Of a stretch of DNA of 64,000 nt, positions 10,564-20,615 are shown piece by piece. The position numbers and the translations under genes were made by a program. Within the stretch, counting starts at the first letter, position 1. Each line of letters opens with the position of its first letter. The stretch is from NCBI GenBank assembly GCA_009746045.1, contig RPFO01000436.1:1992133-2056132 (forward strand), given 5' to 3'. The notes beneath the pieces are model-generated. The model was given only the letters and a program-made list of their open reading frames with translations, was not told the origin of the DNA and made no database searches. The stretch comes from Mesostigma viride (lineage: Eukaryota > Streptophyta > Mesostigmatophyceae > Mesostigmatales > Mesostigmataceae).

Positions 10564-12063
10564 CTCGGGTACCTTACTTTTCCTTCCAGTCAGGAAGGGT
10601 TCTATCAGCATATGCTTTGCAACCTTCCTAGTTGCAGATTTCACTTTGCTGAAATGCATGCTGTTGTGGACGTTCATGGACATCATTTCCCACGTGTGGA
10701 TCCTACAGGGTTCCCACCAGTACTCCTGTCATGCACACTTGTCTCCTCGTACTTTTTCCTTCCAGTCAGGGAGGGTTACATCGCCACAATGTGCAACCTT
10801 CTTAGTTGCCGGTTTTAGGCAATGGAGCACTTAGCTGCATGACGGGCCTGGGATTGTTGTTGATTTCAGTTTGTTGCTTGACATAACAATCTATGGATCC
10901 TATAGATAGGGTTAGCAGTACTCCTTCAGTCTGAAGGCGCTATTATTAGCATTGTGTTCTCTTCCCTGTTCTAAGGGGAGTTAGGACTCTTTACATGGGG
11001 TGCATTGGGTTTTACCATCACCCCCACATCATCTATCCTCAGTCGCATTCAGCGCCTTGCCATCACCCCTTCCCTGCACAGCCACCGTGCCAGGAGCTAG
11101 CAAGTAGTAATCCTTGCTGTTAATCGGGGTTGCTGTTGGTCATACCTGCTGTTTGCTGGGATTGATGCCAGGTGATAATGGGTGTTCCTACCCATTGTTG
11201 TGGGTGTGTGGCACGTTTCTGTTGCAGGTAGTCATACCTATTTTTTTTGTACTCAATACTAGCGGTCATGCTGGTAACCGTGGCAATGGTTTATCGGACA
11301 TCGCCAGCTAGACACATCTACCATGATGACAGGGGCTCGTGATAGCTCAGTACCGGGGAGTACCTCGACGTGTTTGTAGGGGCAGCCTTGCTTGTGGACC
11401 TGATTACTCCACTCTCACTGCCATTCGGACACATGTTTCGTAGACACTGCTTGTCCTGACCTTCACACCCCTTCTTTCTCCCAAGTCTGGGGGTACCCTT
11501 GTTGGTACAATGTCTTTGTACCTCAGTTGTGGCACGTCTATTTTGGCTTGATATTCTATCTGTTTGGTTTGTTTGGAATTTTTTTTTCCCTTCCCCCCCC
11601 CCCCCGGCCCCTCCGGGTGCTTTCCGTCGCGAGGGCGCTCCGATTCCCATAGAGGGGGGAGGAGCGAAGAACTGAAGAGGCTTCACAGCCCCTTAGGGGG
11701 GGGAGGAGTCACAGAGATAGGCATCTGTGTGTTACCCAGTTAGTGGACTGAAGGGAGAGGCTCCCATTCCCCTTAGGGGGGGGAGGAGTCAGTGTGAGAA
11801 AGCACTCAGGTTACTAGTGTTATTACTAGTGGCTCTAGTAGCAACTAGATATTGTGTCTGTACAAGTAGTCATACTAGTGGATGCACATGTTGGTCCGAG
11901 CATCTGTGTTTGTACTGGTAGTCATACTAGTGAGCTCTAGTGCATGTGTTGGTCCGGACGTCGTGGATGTACGGGGTTGGTTGTCCTTGGTTCGTCAGTG
12001 CCTGAGGTCAACTAGGTCATGTAGTAGGTGTATGAGGGTGTACGTGGTGTGTGCATAAAGGAT
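10564..12063. other. Non-coding region with local direct repeats
   Basis: No gene was recognised. Two copies of an about 70-bp block (10,569-10,641 and 10,748-10,817) share TTCCTTCCAGTCAGG and CAACCTTCTAGTTGC-like motifs. A CCTTAGGGGGGGGAGGAGTC motif occurs twice (near 11,692 and 11,770), and TAGTCATACTAGTG occurs twice near 11,870 and 11,920. The 11,583-11,605 run is poly-pyrimidine and poly-C. Confidence 0.5.
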
Positions 12064-12254
12064 TGGAAGATGCGTATGCGTGTCAGTCCACGACCAATGA
12101 CGGCTCCTGACAGTCGGTTGACAAAGTCTAAGTTCCAAGTACCACCGCCTTAGAAATCTCATAACTTTCTCAATACTGATCCAAAAGTCCTCAAATAAAC
12201 GCCAAACGTTCACAAAACAAAGGATGTAACAACAAATCATTTTTGCTTGTTACA
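12064..12254 (-). mobile_element. Inverted LTR fragment of the same Ty3/gypsy family
   Basis: Read on the minus strand, this begins TGTAACAAGCAAAAATGATT and follows the start of the 9,842 LTR for about 190 bp with scattered differences (shared blocks ACATCCTTTGTTTTGTGAA and GGACTTTTGGATCAGTATTG). Similarity stops after CATTGGTCGTGG. No internal retrotransposon sequence is attached, so it is a truncated LTR or solo-LTR remnant. Confidence 0.8.
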
Positions 12255-12326
12255 CCATGCACCTGTCAGCTTGAATCGAAACTAGGTCGCCTACTAGAGC
12301 GACGGTCGTCTTTACGTTTTGCGGGG

Positions 12327-12900
12327 GTGCGGAGGGTGGGGGACGGATCCGCCAGCGCATCGTGGCCGGCCCTCGCTGAGCGGGGGGGGGAGGGGGGGGC
12401 ACCTCCGGGTGGGTGGGTGGGCGGGGTGGGCGGGGGGTCTCGCTGAGGAGGGCGGGGGTCCTTGCGACCTCGCCCCATTTCGTCTTTTCGCCGTACTTTA
12501 TTTTAGTTTGGTTGAGTTGAATCATTTGCGTTCGGCTTTAGTTGCAGGATACTATTGACGTTCACTCGCTGGCATCTTGAATGGCGGGGGGGGGGCGGGG
12601 GACGGATCCGCCAGCGCATCGTGGCCAGCCCTCGCTGAGGGGGGGGGAGAAGGGGGGGGGCACCTCTGGCCGGGTGGGTGGGTGGGTGGGTGGGTGGGTG
12701 GGTGGGTGGGTGGGTGGGTGGGTGGGTGGGTGGGTGGGTGGGTGGGTGGGTGGGTGGGTGGGTGGGTGGGTGGGTGGGTGGGTGGGTGGGGGTTGCGGGG
12801 GATGGATCCGCCAGTGCATCATGGAGGGCCCTCGCTGAGGGGGGTGGGGGTGGGGGGGACCTCCGCGGGTGGGTGGGGGAGCGCGGGAGGCGGGGGATCC
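12327..12900 (+). repeat. G-rich region: three copies of a GGATCCGCCAGCGCATC block around a (GGGT)n array
   Basis: A GC-rich block with the core GGATCCGCCAGCGCATCGTG, followed by GCCCTCGCTGAG and a G-run, occurs at about 12,343, 12,604 and 12,804. Between the last two lies a pure (GGGT)n microsatellite at about 12,672-12,790 (about 30 units). Runs of three or more G with single-base loops make the plus strand strongly prone to G-quadruplex formation. Related non-G segments (for example GATACTATTGACGTTCACTC near 12,549 and again near 13,127) show that the surrounding unit was also duplicated. Confidence 0.85.
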
Positions 12901-13959
12901 CGCACTCGCATATACTATGACGTGCATACATGTAAAGACCATCGGGCATCCTGTGGCAGATCTCCGGTCTTTTTCAGGGGTCCTCGTGGTCGACGTCTGT
13001 CCTTGGCGTCGTTTTCCCGTTGAGCGAAAGTCGAACGATTTTGGAGATCGTACGGTATTCCAAGTGTGGTTGGACCGAAGAGGCCGTATCTTTGGTTGCG
13101 GACGGAGCAACTTGGTGCGGTGGGATACTATTGGCGTTCACTCAGTGGCTTCTTTAATGGCTTTAAAGTCGTCTCGCAACATTTTGACGTTAGCGACTCG
13201 ATCGAGCTTGACTGGCATGCGTAGTCGGTCGAACTTTCACGTCTTGCCGCCTGTCGGCTCACCGAAACTGGTTCGCCTACTAGAGTGACGGTCGGCTTGA
13301 CGGCTTTCGTCTTTTCGCTGTTGCTCTCGCTGTGTTCAACTTTCAGCCTTCGTGCAGACTACCTACTTCAGCACGACCACGACGTACATCGGACACTGCA
13401 TAAGATCCACGGCTGCCGCAATCCGTGCTCAGACCAGAACGTGGCCGCTGGCCATGTATCAACCTACGATGATCATCGTAGGTTGGCTCACCGAAACTGG
13501 GTCGCCTACAAGACCACGTTTGGCAAGACCTTCCTAATGCGAATGATCATCGCGAGGCTCATCGTGGATAGCAGACTGCTGCCGCCCGACCGTCTGATGA
13601 CCGTCGTCGCATCCACGGGCATCCGGGTTGGCAAATACGGGTACGGGGTATAATACGCGGACCTAAAATACGCGTATTATACGTGGGGGGTGTAAAATAC
13701 GCGGCGGTAAAATACGCAACAGTTTTTGTGGTCCAATTGTCAGTCACCCAATTAGCACGCTCCTTGATGATGGTCATGCAGTTATTGCAACTGAAATTTG
13801 GTGCATATGCTTATTTATTATCATCTTCCATTAATTTATGCCCTGCAATCCTATCTGATTATGATTTGTTAAATGCTGGGGGGAGCAGACTGCAACGGGA
13901 ACTGTAAGGAATCAATTAATTAGTTAATTGTAAGGATTCAAATCCATCCACTATATAAT

Positions 13960-14397
13960 GCATGAGAGGACATAAGACATAACTAAGGACCATGCTCTCA
14001 AGGATCCCACATCAAGCTCCATACACATACACACATGTGCACACACATTCATCATTGACAAAATGCACAACAGCAGAGGATATAAGACACAAGGACCTTG
14101 CTCTCAAGGATCCCACAACAAGCTCCATACACATACACACATGTGCACACACATTCATCATTGACAAAATGCACAACAGCAGAGGATATAAGACACAAGG
14201 ACCTTGCTCTCAAGGATCCCACAACAAGCTCCATACACATACACACATGTGCACACACATTCATCATTGACAAAATGCACAACAGCAGAGGATATAAGAC
14301 ACAAGGACCTTGCTCTCAAGGATCCCACAACAAGCTCCATACACATACACACATGTGCACACACATTCATCATGCATTGACAAAATGCACAACAGCA
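13960..14397 (+). repeat. 106-bp minisatellite, about four copies, inside the hAT element
   Basis: Units start with GACCTTGCTCTCAAGGATCC at about 13,988, 14,094, 14,200 and 14,306, the last one incomplete. Each unit contains CATACACATACACACATGTG. The copies are nearly identical, so the expansion is recent. The array abuts the truncated end of the transposase frame. Confidence 0.92.
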
Positions 14398-14912
14398 CCC
14401 CCTGCCATGGAGATTACGCTCTCAGCCGCATTGAAGGCAATGCCGTTCTCGATAAAAAATTCGGCAGCCAGCAGCTGGGCACCTTGTTCGTCGACGGGAA
14501 CCAGCCTTTTGGTGATGCTCAGCTGGCCTTTGCTGGGAACCGACGACAAGTCAGCCGGCGCAGCCCCTCCTATCTCCGCCATTCCCCTGTTCAAATTGTG
14601 ATGCTTCTTGGCGTCTGACTTCTGCAACTTGTTGTTAGCAATCCTGAGAAACCTGCTCCGGATATTCGGTAGAATTTTGTCGCAGGGTAACTTCCCTTCC
14701 CCTGCGATTCCGGCAAAGTGTGCACGGACTCGGAATACGCTGATTGGCCCCGCCTTGTAGGAGAAGTTCTTGTTGCAAAATGAGCAGAACATCCTCGACA
14801 CAAACTGCGTTGTGTTACTAACAGCATCTGTGACTGCTTCTTTCTTCTCGACAACGAAATCCCATTCAGGCCCTTTCTTCGGCATGGCTGCAAATCGAAA
14901 ATGGCTGCACAC
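14370..14912 (-). pseudogene. hAT transposase N-terminal fragment with BED-type zinc finger
   Basis: The 180-codon minus-strand frame carries a BED zinc finger near residues 42-80 (CSFCNKNFSYKAG, then RVRAHFAGIAGEGKLPC, giving the Cys-Cys...His pattern). About 90 residues later it has AAEFFIENGIAFNAAES, which matches the conserved FF.ENGI.FN segment of hAT transposases. The start is best placed at the MPKKGPEWDFV methionine (about 14,885) or at the first Met of the frame. The catalytic DDE core and C-terminal dimerisation region are missing, replaced by the 106-bp minisatellite, so this is a remnant. Confidence 0.82.
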
Positions 14913-16616
14913 TATCGCACAGTCGCACTGGCCTCGTCGTCGCTATTTTGCATTACACCGTCAGCAGTAGCACAGCTGGCATTTGCTGGCATTATGCGTT
15001 ACGTACCTAGTCCTAGCTGTCTCCTACCGGCCAAAGATTTTGCAAGGCTTGCGCTTTATGGAAAGAACTGTACGCATCTACTTCTAGTAGTAAAAATCTC
15101 AAATGTGCAGTGAACGCGCCGCGCCCAGAACCTGGGCACCGCGCCAGTCGCCAGTGCCCGCTGCCCGCTGGTACCCCCGAAAAATTCTAAGTCCAAACCG
15201 CGTATTCTGAAGTAAAGTACGCGTATATACGGCGGAGGCCTTCAGTGTACGTACGTTTTCCCGTATTTTTGCGGCTCCGTACGGCGTACTGACCAACCCG
15301 GACGGGCATCGCCCGCGCATCACAATACGCCACCGCCATGACGGCGCACGCGCGATTCCACATCGCCGTGCACGCGGGCGACGAGCGATTGTTGATGGAG
15401 CCGATCCGATGCCAGTTCGAGAGCGCGTCGGGCATGGGCGAGTTCATGAGGAGGCGGGACGTCATCCTTTGGGACGAGGCGGCGAGGACAAACGCCAGGG
15501 ACATGGACGCTGTATCCGAACGCGCCGCAAATTGCCGCGAGCGAGGGAGCGAACGCCACGCATTCGGCGGCGTGCCGATCGTCATCCTGGCCGGCGACTT
15601 CCGCCAGACGCCCCCGGTGACGGTGCGCGTGACAGACCCGTTGCAGCGAGCCCAGACGATGATCCATCACCTGCCGTGGTGGCGCGACGAGGTTGAAGTG
15701 CGCACGCTGATCACGAATCACCGCGCCAACGCGGATCCCGAGTTGCAGCAGCCTTGATCGACACCAGCGATCGTTGACGGCACTTATGCCCGACCGACAA
15801 CGACGGAAACGTGCTGTTGCCGGCATGGCTGCCACGAACAATTGCGAGCTCGCCGTCGCGGCGCAGTTCGTATTCCCGGACAACATCCTAGACGGCGAGA
15901 ACGCCCACGCCGTGCTTAAGTATGCGCGCACCAGTACATCGCGTCAGTGAGCGCAGACGCGACGACGTTCAATGAGAATTTGCAGTCGCCCATCGCGGCG
16001 CGAGCGATCGAGGTGACGAGGACGTCCATCCACAGGACGGCGTCAACTGGCGCGACATCAGGTCATCGATCGAAGAGCAGTGCGACCACGTCGTCCGCGA
16101 CGCAGAAGCGACCATGGCGCACTTCCGCTCGCCGACGATACCGGACAGCGAGCTGCATGGCGTTACGAGAAGGCGAGGTCTACTTGATCGCAAGGAACCT
16201 ACACAGAGCGCGTCTGGCGCGCCGTCAGAAAGTCATCCTCGACCGCATCGGCGCTCACGTCGTCGTCGTCAGGCCCGTCGACGCCGACGGCGTACAGGGG
16301 GAACAGATCACACTGCATGCCTACAATCACATTCCCCTTCCGCCCAGGGGCGAATCGGCCGGTCGCGGTCGCACAGGGACGATCTTGATCCATCGATCGG
16401 CACCAATTCCCGTTGATGTACTACGGCGGCACGACGATGCACGGCGTGCAGTCGCGATCATGCACTCAGCCGGGTGGTCGTCGACCTTCGGAGACGGCTG
16501 TTTGACTACGGGCAACTCGGCGTAGCCATTAGCCGAGTCATGGGCAGTCGTGACGGCCTCCTGCTATTCGTGGACCCGTCTCAGATCGAGCCCGACGGTC
16601 GCGTGCGCACGTAGAA

Positions 16617-17235
16617 CATCGTGTTCCAGGAGCTTCTACTCCCACGCACGCCAGTCGACGAGCCCGACGGGCCGCCACCCACGATCGCCACAGCCGATGA
16701 GACCATACAGTTAAGAAGGAACGGTATCTCTCATGATACCGAAATATAATTGATATAATCATTACGATATAAATTCAGACGCTTTGTATGTAATGAGTCA
16801 AAGATTGTATTTCATTTCGTTCATCATCAACAGTCGTCAAACTGAAGACCACCCTTGCATTCGTCTTCATTGCGCATAAGAACCAGTTGCGCTTGGTGAC
16901 CTTCGTCTGTCTTGCTGAATATCCTACGTTGACATGCATTCCACGTAGTTCGATGCATACCGCGTGTTAGATACATCTAGAAGGTTCCAAGGCAGGTACG
17001 CACATCATTGGCCGATAGTCGGCTCAGTCCTCTTGACAGGACTACACCGGCGCAGGCGGCGCTAAGCCAGCCGGTGACGTGGAGGCCTGGGAGACGCTTA
17101 CACAGTACACGTGGCGTTATCCCACTGCATGGCTGGTACTAGTGAAGTACAGCCATTGGCCCAATACTACAACAAAACATGTTAATTGTAGTAATCTGTA
17201 CAAGATCCTCTATCTCTGAGGACCCATGAGGACCC
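16617..17235. other. Non-coding spacer, candidate copia LTR on the minus strand
   Basis: No coding signal. Read on the minus strand, TGTTGTAGTATTGGGCC (about 17,175 downward) looks like the beginning of an LTR that would follow the copia RNase H. I could not fix the other end, and no second LTR copy is present to confirm it. Confidence 0.3.
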
Positions 17236-17539
17236 TAGATTGATCTCCAACCAACTCCAGCCATTCTTTCCCTTGTGAAAGTGATGTGGCTTAGATGTAT
17301 TCGTTGATGTTCGGCCGCACCTGGCCAGCTCACTTTCACATGCAAGGAAGATGGGGACTCACTTGGGTCTTCTGGAGTTTGCATATCATCATGCATTGCA
17401 TGGTTGGTGTAATCTGCTGTAGGGAAAACATAAATCTGAAGTAAAACCTCGTCTCCAGGAGAGGACAAAACCTCCAGGGGGAAATAAAAACCTACAGATG
17501 GAGCATTAAATAGGCTCCCAGATAACTCCTTATGACGAG

Positions 17540-19930
17540 GGGTTCCCAGCCAAAAACCTCAACAGCTGGTTTCCATTGGGGGTCAGCCGTGGAAGCTTGG
17601 TCATAGCATCAGCAGTATTTGAGTGTCCTGGTAGATGCACAGTCATACAACAGTGGCTGGACAAGTCCTTTGCCACAAGGTCACTGGTCTAAGTCAGCAG
17701 TAGTGGCCCTTGCATTCTTGATAAAGGAGACCACAGTTACGGGCTTATTATCACAATATGCCCTGACATCAATCACAGGTTGAAGTCTTATCTGACTCAG
17801 ACATCATAAGAGAACTTCTCTTATGTATATGGCGTCGCGAATGCACATGGCATATGCCCTGCACTCAGCAGCATCGACGCCAACAAGGCATCTCCTCTGA
17901 AGGTTACTGGACCAGTATACCAAGGAGGTTGCTTGCCTTCATTCCTGATGGTGATCAAGCATCCGGCTCTGGCACCAATCTTATTAACAGATCTAGCTAG
18001 ACTCTTGGCTAGCATCTGTGTAAGCGATTACGATGATACGCTTATGCCAGCTTATGCCAGACAACATTGATCAGATCAGACAGGAGATTCATTGAGGTAG
18101 TAACATCTCAAGGCGCCCCCTTCCTATTCCAACGACAACAGAATCTGGCATTCTGCTTTCCACCGGCTGCCAGGTCAGGATTAGTTGTGGCAGCCAACCA
18201 ACCCAGTTGACCCTTAACCGTGAGGGCATTCTCTTCAGTTACTCTCTTGGGTAACTCCTTGAGAATCTTTTCTTGATACCCTTTAGCCGGTTGCAGTCGC
18301 AGATGCCGTCCTTTATCTGATCTTGGAAAAGGGTACAGCCAATGCCACATTAAGGTACTTGGCTGTTCTTGGTAAACCATGCTCTGGTGCCAATGGGTGA
18401 TTTGTCATTGAGCCTTTTGTAGGCGGTCTCATCATTCAACCATCCCTTGGGACCAATGCGTTGCATATCGTCTCCATGTGAGGGTAGCCCAGGCATGGGT
18501 TGCCCCTTGGATTGCCCAACTGAACAAAGAGACAATAAGCAAGATGAGATTGTTGCATCTGACATCTCTCCTGGATGGCAGGAGCAATGGTCTTATACCA
18601 AATGACTGGACTGCTGACCAGTCCTTCCCAGCCCACTTTTGGCTGCAAGTACATACAGGGATAACCTACCTCAGCTATGCAATTGATAAGGCGGGGTCTT
18701 AACATGCAGCTGACACAACAGGGTCAACTGAATTCTGAAGCACTGCATGGGTGGAGGTTATGGAATTCCAAAACATCCAGCGTTTGCCACTCCTAAAGCG
18801 CACGCGCCAATGCTTGTTACTAGCACTGAGGTTCCAGTGCCAGGTCCCGGGCAGGGGGGATATCCTTTCCCCACTCTACACCCTTAATTATAATACCGAC
18901 ACAGGCGGTCTTCCAATGTACCTTCGATCTGGAACATTTCAAGAGGCAAGGAACACTTGATGCCGGAAGGATTGGTTCCCAGCTCTCTCTATGGAGCTCG
19001 GCCTTGTGTTACCAGGGCCATCAATTATGGTAACTCCCAGGGTTCCAAGTGATAGCCCCGTATGTAGCCATCATAAATTTCATAGAAGCCCACCCAATGA
19101 GATGATGATGTCCCCAAGATAGTATAGATAGCCATTTGAAGTCCTGCACACTGGTGCATTGGCTGGGCTCAAGGGGATACTCATCTAGGAGTGCATTAGG
19201 GTGAGTTGACAGAGACCTCTGCTTTGGTAAGCTCATCAAAGCTATCAAGGTCTATGTCTGGCAATCTTGAAGGCTTGAGCTTTTTAATAACATTCCTGAG
19301 CTCATGAAGATTGCCCATCTTGCCTACTAGCTGAGTGTTCAAACAGGACAACCCCTCCTCAGCTTGTCTTCCTTGGGCTGGTATTTCTCCATCAGTTCCC
19401 AAGGGCGCTGACTTATTACCAGGGTAATTGAATCCAAGCTTTGGCTGTTCAGACTGAAACATGGTTTCCACCTGCCCAGGGGTCTCGAGCCCATGCTCCA
19501 ACGGCCGGGGCTTCCGATGCTGATCAGACACCCTATTATCCAACAAGCCAACTTCGGATTTATCATCCTGCGGGCCCTTGCAGTCAATGTCCTTGGCTGA
19601 TCCTGTTGATTAATAGGCTCCAGTTGATGGGAGGCCGCCCTTTCTGGTAGTTGGGGTCCAGCCTGTTCACTGGCCAAAGGAGGACAGGAATCTATTGGGA
19701 GACCCAGTTGCCTCGACTGGGGCTATATTTTCCACAGGGGATTTCTTGGCCAAGTTCAACGCGCATTGGGTCTCTCTCCAATCGATTCCAAGCCAGATCT
19801 GTGTGAATGGATGATGCAGACGATATTTGTAACTTTTGTGTAAATTTTTTTTCTAATGAGATTAGCATTGTCTGACTCATTAGTACTCCGTGGCATGCCC
19901 ATGCGCATGATACGCAAGTACTTATCAAAC
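17540..19930 (-). pseudogene. Degenerate Ty1/copia retrotransposon: RT and RNase H
   Basis: On the minus strand, fragments in shifting frames follow copia order. A Pro/Gln-rich linker (19,680-19,200) includes PSRLPDIDLDSFDELTKAE. RT pieces follow at about 18,700-18,430, with WYKTIAPAIQERC and, in another frame, HGDDM at the YVDD position. Then come LGWLAATTNPDLAA (about 18,200), which matches the copia L..L..TRPD motif, and RNase H pieces, DAAECRAYAMCIRDAIYIRE (about 17,860) and VHLPGHSNTADAMTKLP (about 17,620), matching the usual ..ADALTKPL end. Many frameshifts and stops show an old, dead copy. Gag and integrase are not evident. Confidence 0.75.
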
Positions 19931-20024
19931 AAGTAGTTTAATGAGTGGCCGACCTACAGTCTTCCCATGCAGATCTCGAATCCCACGGCGTGCATATGCA
20001 CCTTGATTGCCAAGGGGGCAACAA

Positions 20025-20276
20025 TTCTGATTTGGCACGCCGCAAAGGTGAAAACCATTTGCGTTCAGTGCAGGTCCGCGGAAAACGCGATCTGCAAATG
20101 AATCCAGGCCGGAATCGAACTGGGGACCTCTCGCACTAACTTTTGCTGACTGTAGGACGGACGTCTCCTGATCCTAAGGCATCGCCAGCTGACACCTACA
20201 GTCATCCGCAAAAGTTCTCCTTTCCGGGGAGTGATGCAAGCCTTTCGGATTTGGTACTAGATAAATCATTCGAGAT
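20025..20276 (-). mobile_element. SINE-like insertion with 10-bp target-site duplication
   Basis: This 252-bp copy of the 6,096/6,493 repeat family is flanked by GGGGCAACAA on both sides (20,015-20,024 and 20,277-20,286). It has no terminal inverted repeats, so it is more like a target-primed retroposon than a DNA transposon. On the minus strand it has a B-box-like AGTTCGATTCC (complement of 20,111-20,121) next to GCGAGAGGTCCCC, the T-arm context of a tRNA. It lies 340 bp beyond the stop codon of VPS35L. Confidence 0.78.
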
Positions 20277-20615
20277 GGGGCAACAATGTCAGCAATATAA
20301 TAAGGGCGACTGAGGTCATATTTCATCTCATTGGCTCGATGCCTCCATCACTCCTTGCTTGTACAGATGTACAGAGTTGAAAAAAAAATTGCTTCTTATT
20401 CTCTCTGTTGCAGGTGCAGGTATGTCTAGCTGCAATTATAAATACTAAAAAAAAATAAAAATTAAGTTGAGTAATTGGTGTTCTCTAGGTTCCTTTCCTC
20501 CAACCCTGGCAAGGCCGGTTTCATCTCCTCTTGGCCAGAGCTACCTGCCTTAGTTCAGTTGCTTGTCCCGAAATAAATAGTTGGCACGCCTCGCATTCAC
20601 ACGGGTGCAGTTGTC
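20277..20615. other. Downstream flank of VPS35L, probably including its 3' UTR
   Basis: The VPS35L stop codon ends at 20,616 on the minus strand, so the transcript's 3' UTR should lie here. The strand is A/T-rich near 20,380-20,480. No obvious polyadenylation signal could be assigned. Confidence 0.4.

Larger units (their letters stand above)
13623..15301. mobile_element. hAT transposon inserted in the Pif1-like gene
   Basis: ACGGGCAT flanks the element on both sides (13,615-13,622 and 15,302-15,309), an 8-bp target duplication. The ends are inverted repeats starting CCGGGTTGG and continuing in related GTACGG motifs. Subterminal TATAATACG, AAAATACGCG and CGTATTATACG motifs recall those of the 4,841-7,296 element. 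Inside are a minus-strand fragment of a hAT transposase (14,370-14,912) and a 106-bp minisatellite. The transposase C-terminus is missing, so the element is non-autonomous. Exact removal would rejoin the helicase frame from the STGI motif to the following Ala-Arg. Confidence 0.88.
13500..16616 (+). pseudogene. Broken Pif1-like helicase split by a hAT transposon
   Basis: Pif1-family 5'-3' DNA helicase motifs appear in order. There is a decayed Walker A (FGKTFLM, about 13,524), motif Ia (VVASTGI, up to 13,622), then after the hAT insertion TAHARFHIA (about 15,339). Next come the Walker B region RRDVILWDEA (15,451-15,480), GGVPIVILAGDFRQTPPV (about 15,566-15,620), LITNHRAN and EGEVYLIARNL (about 16,170). 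The family's C-terminal motif is YGQLGVAISRV (about 16,508-16,540). Frame changes occur between about 15,757 and 16,500, and the N-terminus with an intact GxGTGKT is lost into repeated DNA. Such genes occur as cellular Pif1, in Helitrons and in large DNA viruses. No Rep domain or Helitron end was seen, so the source is open. Confidence 0.8.

Noticed and set aside
12672-12790. Possible telomeric repeat (GGGT)n
   Set aside because: It lacks the T/A part of plant or algal telomeres (TTTAGGG or TTTTAGGG), is internal, and matches an intronic array on the other strand.
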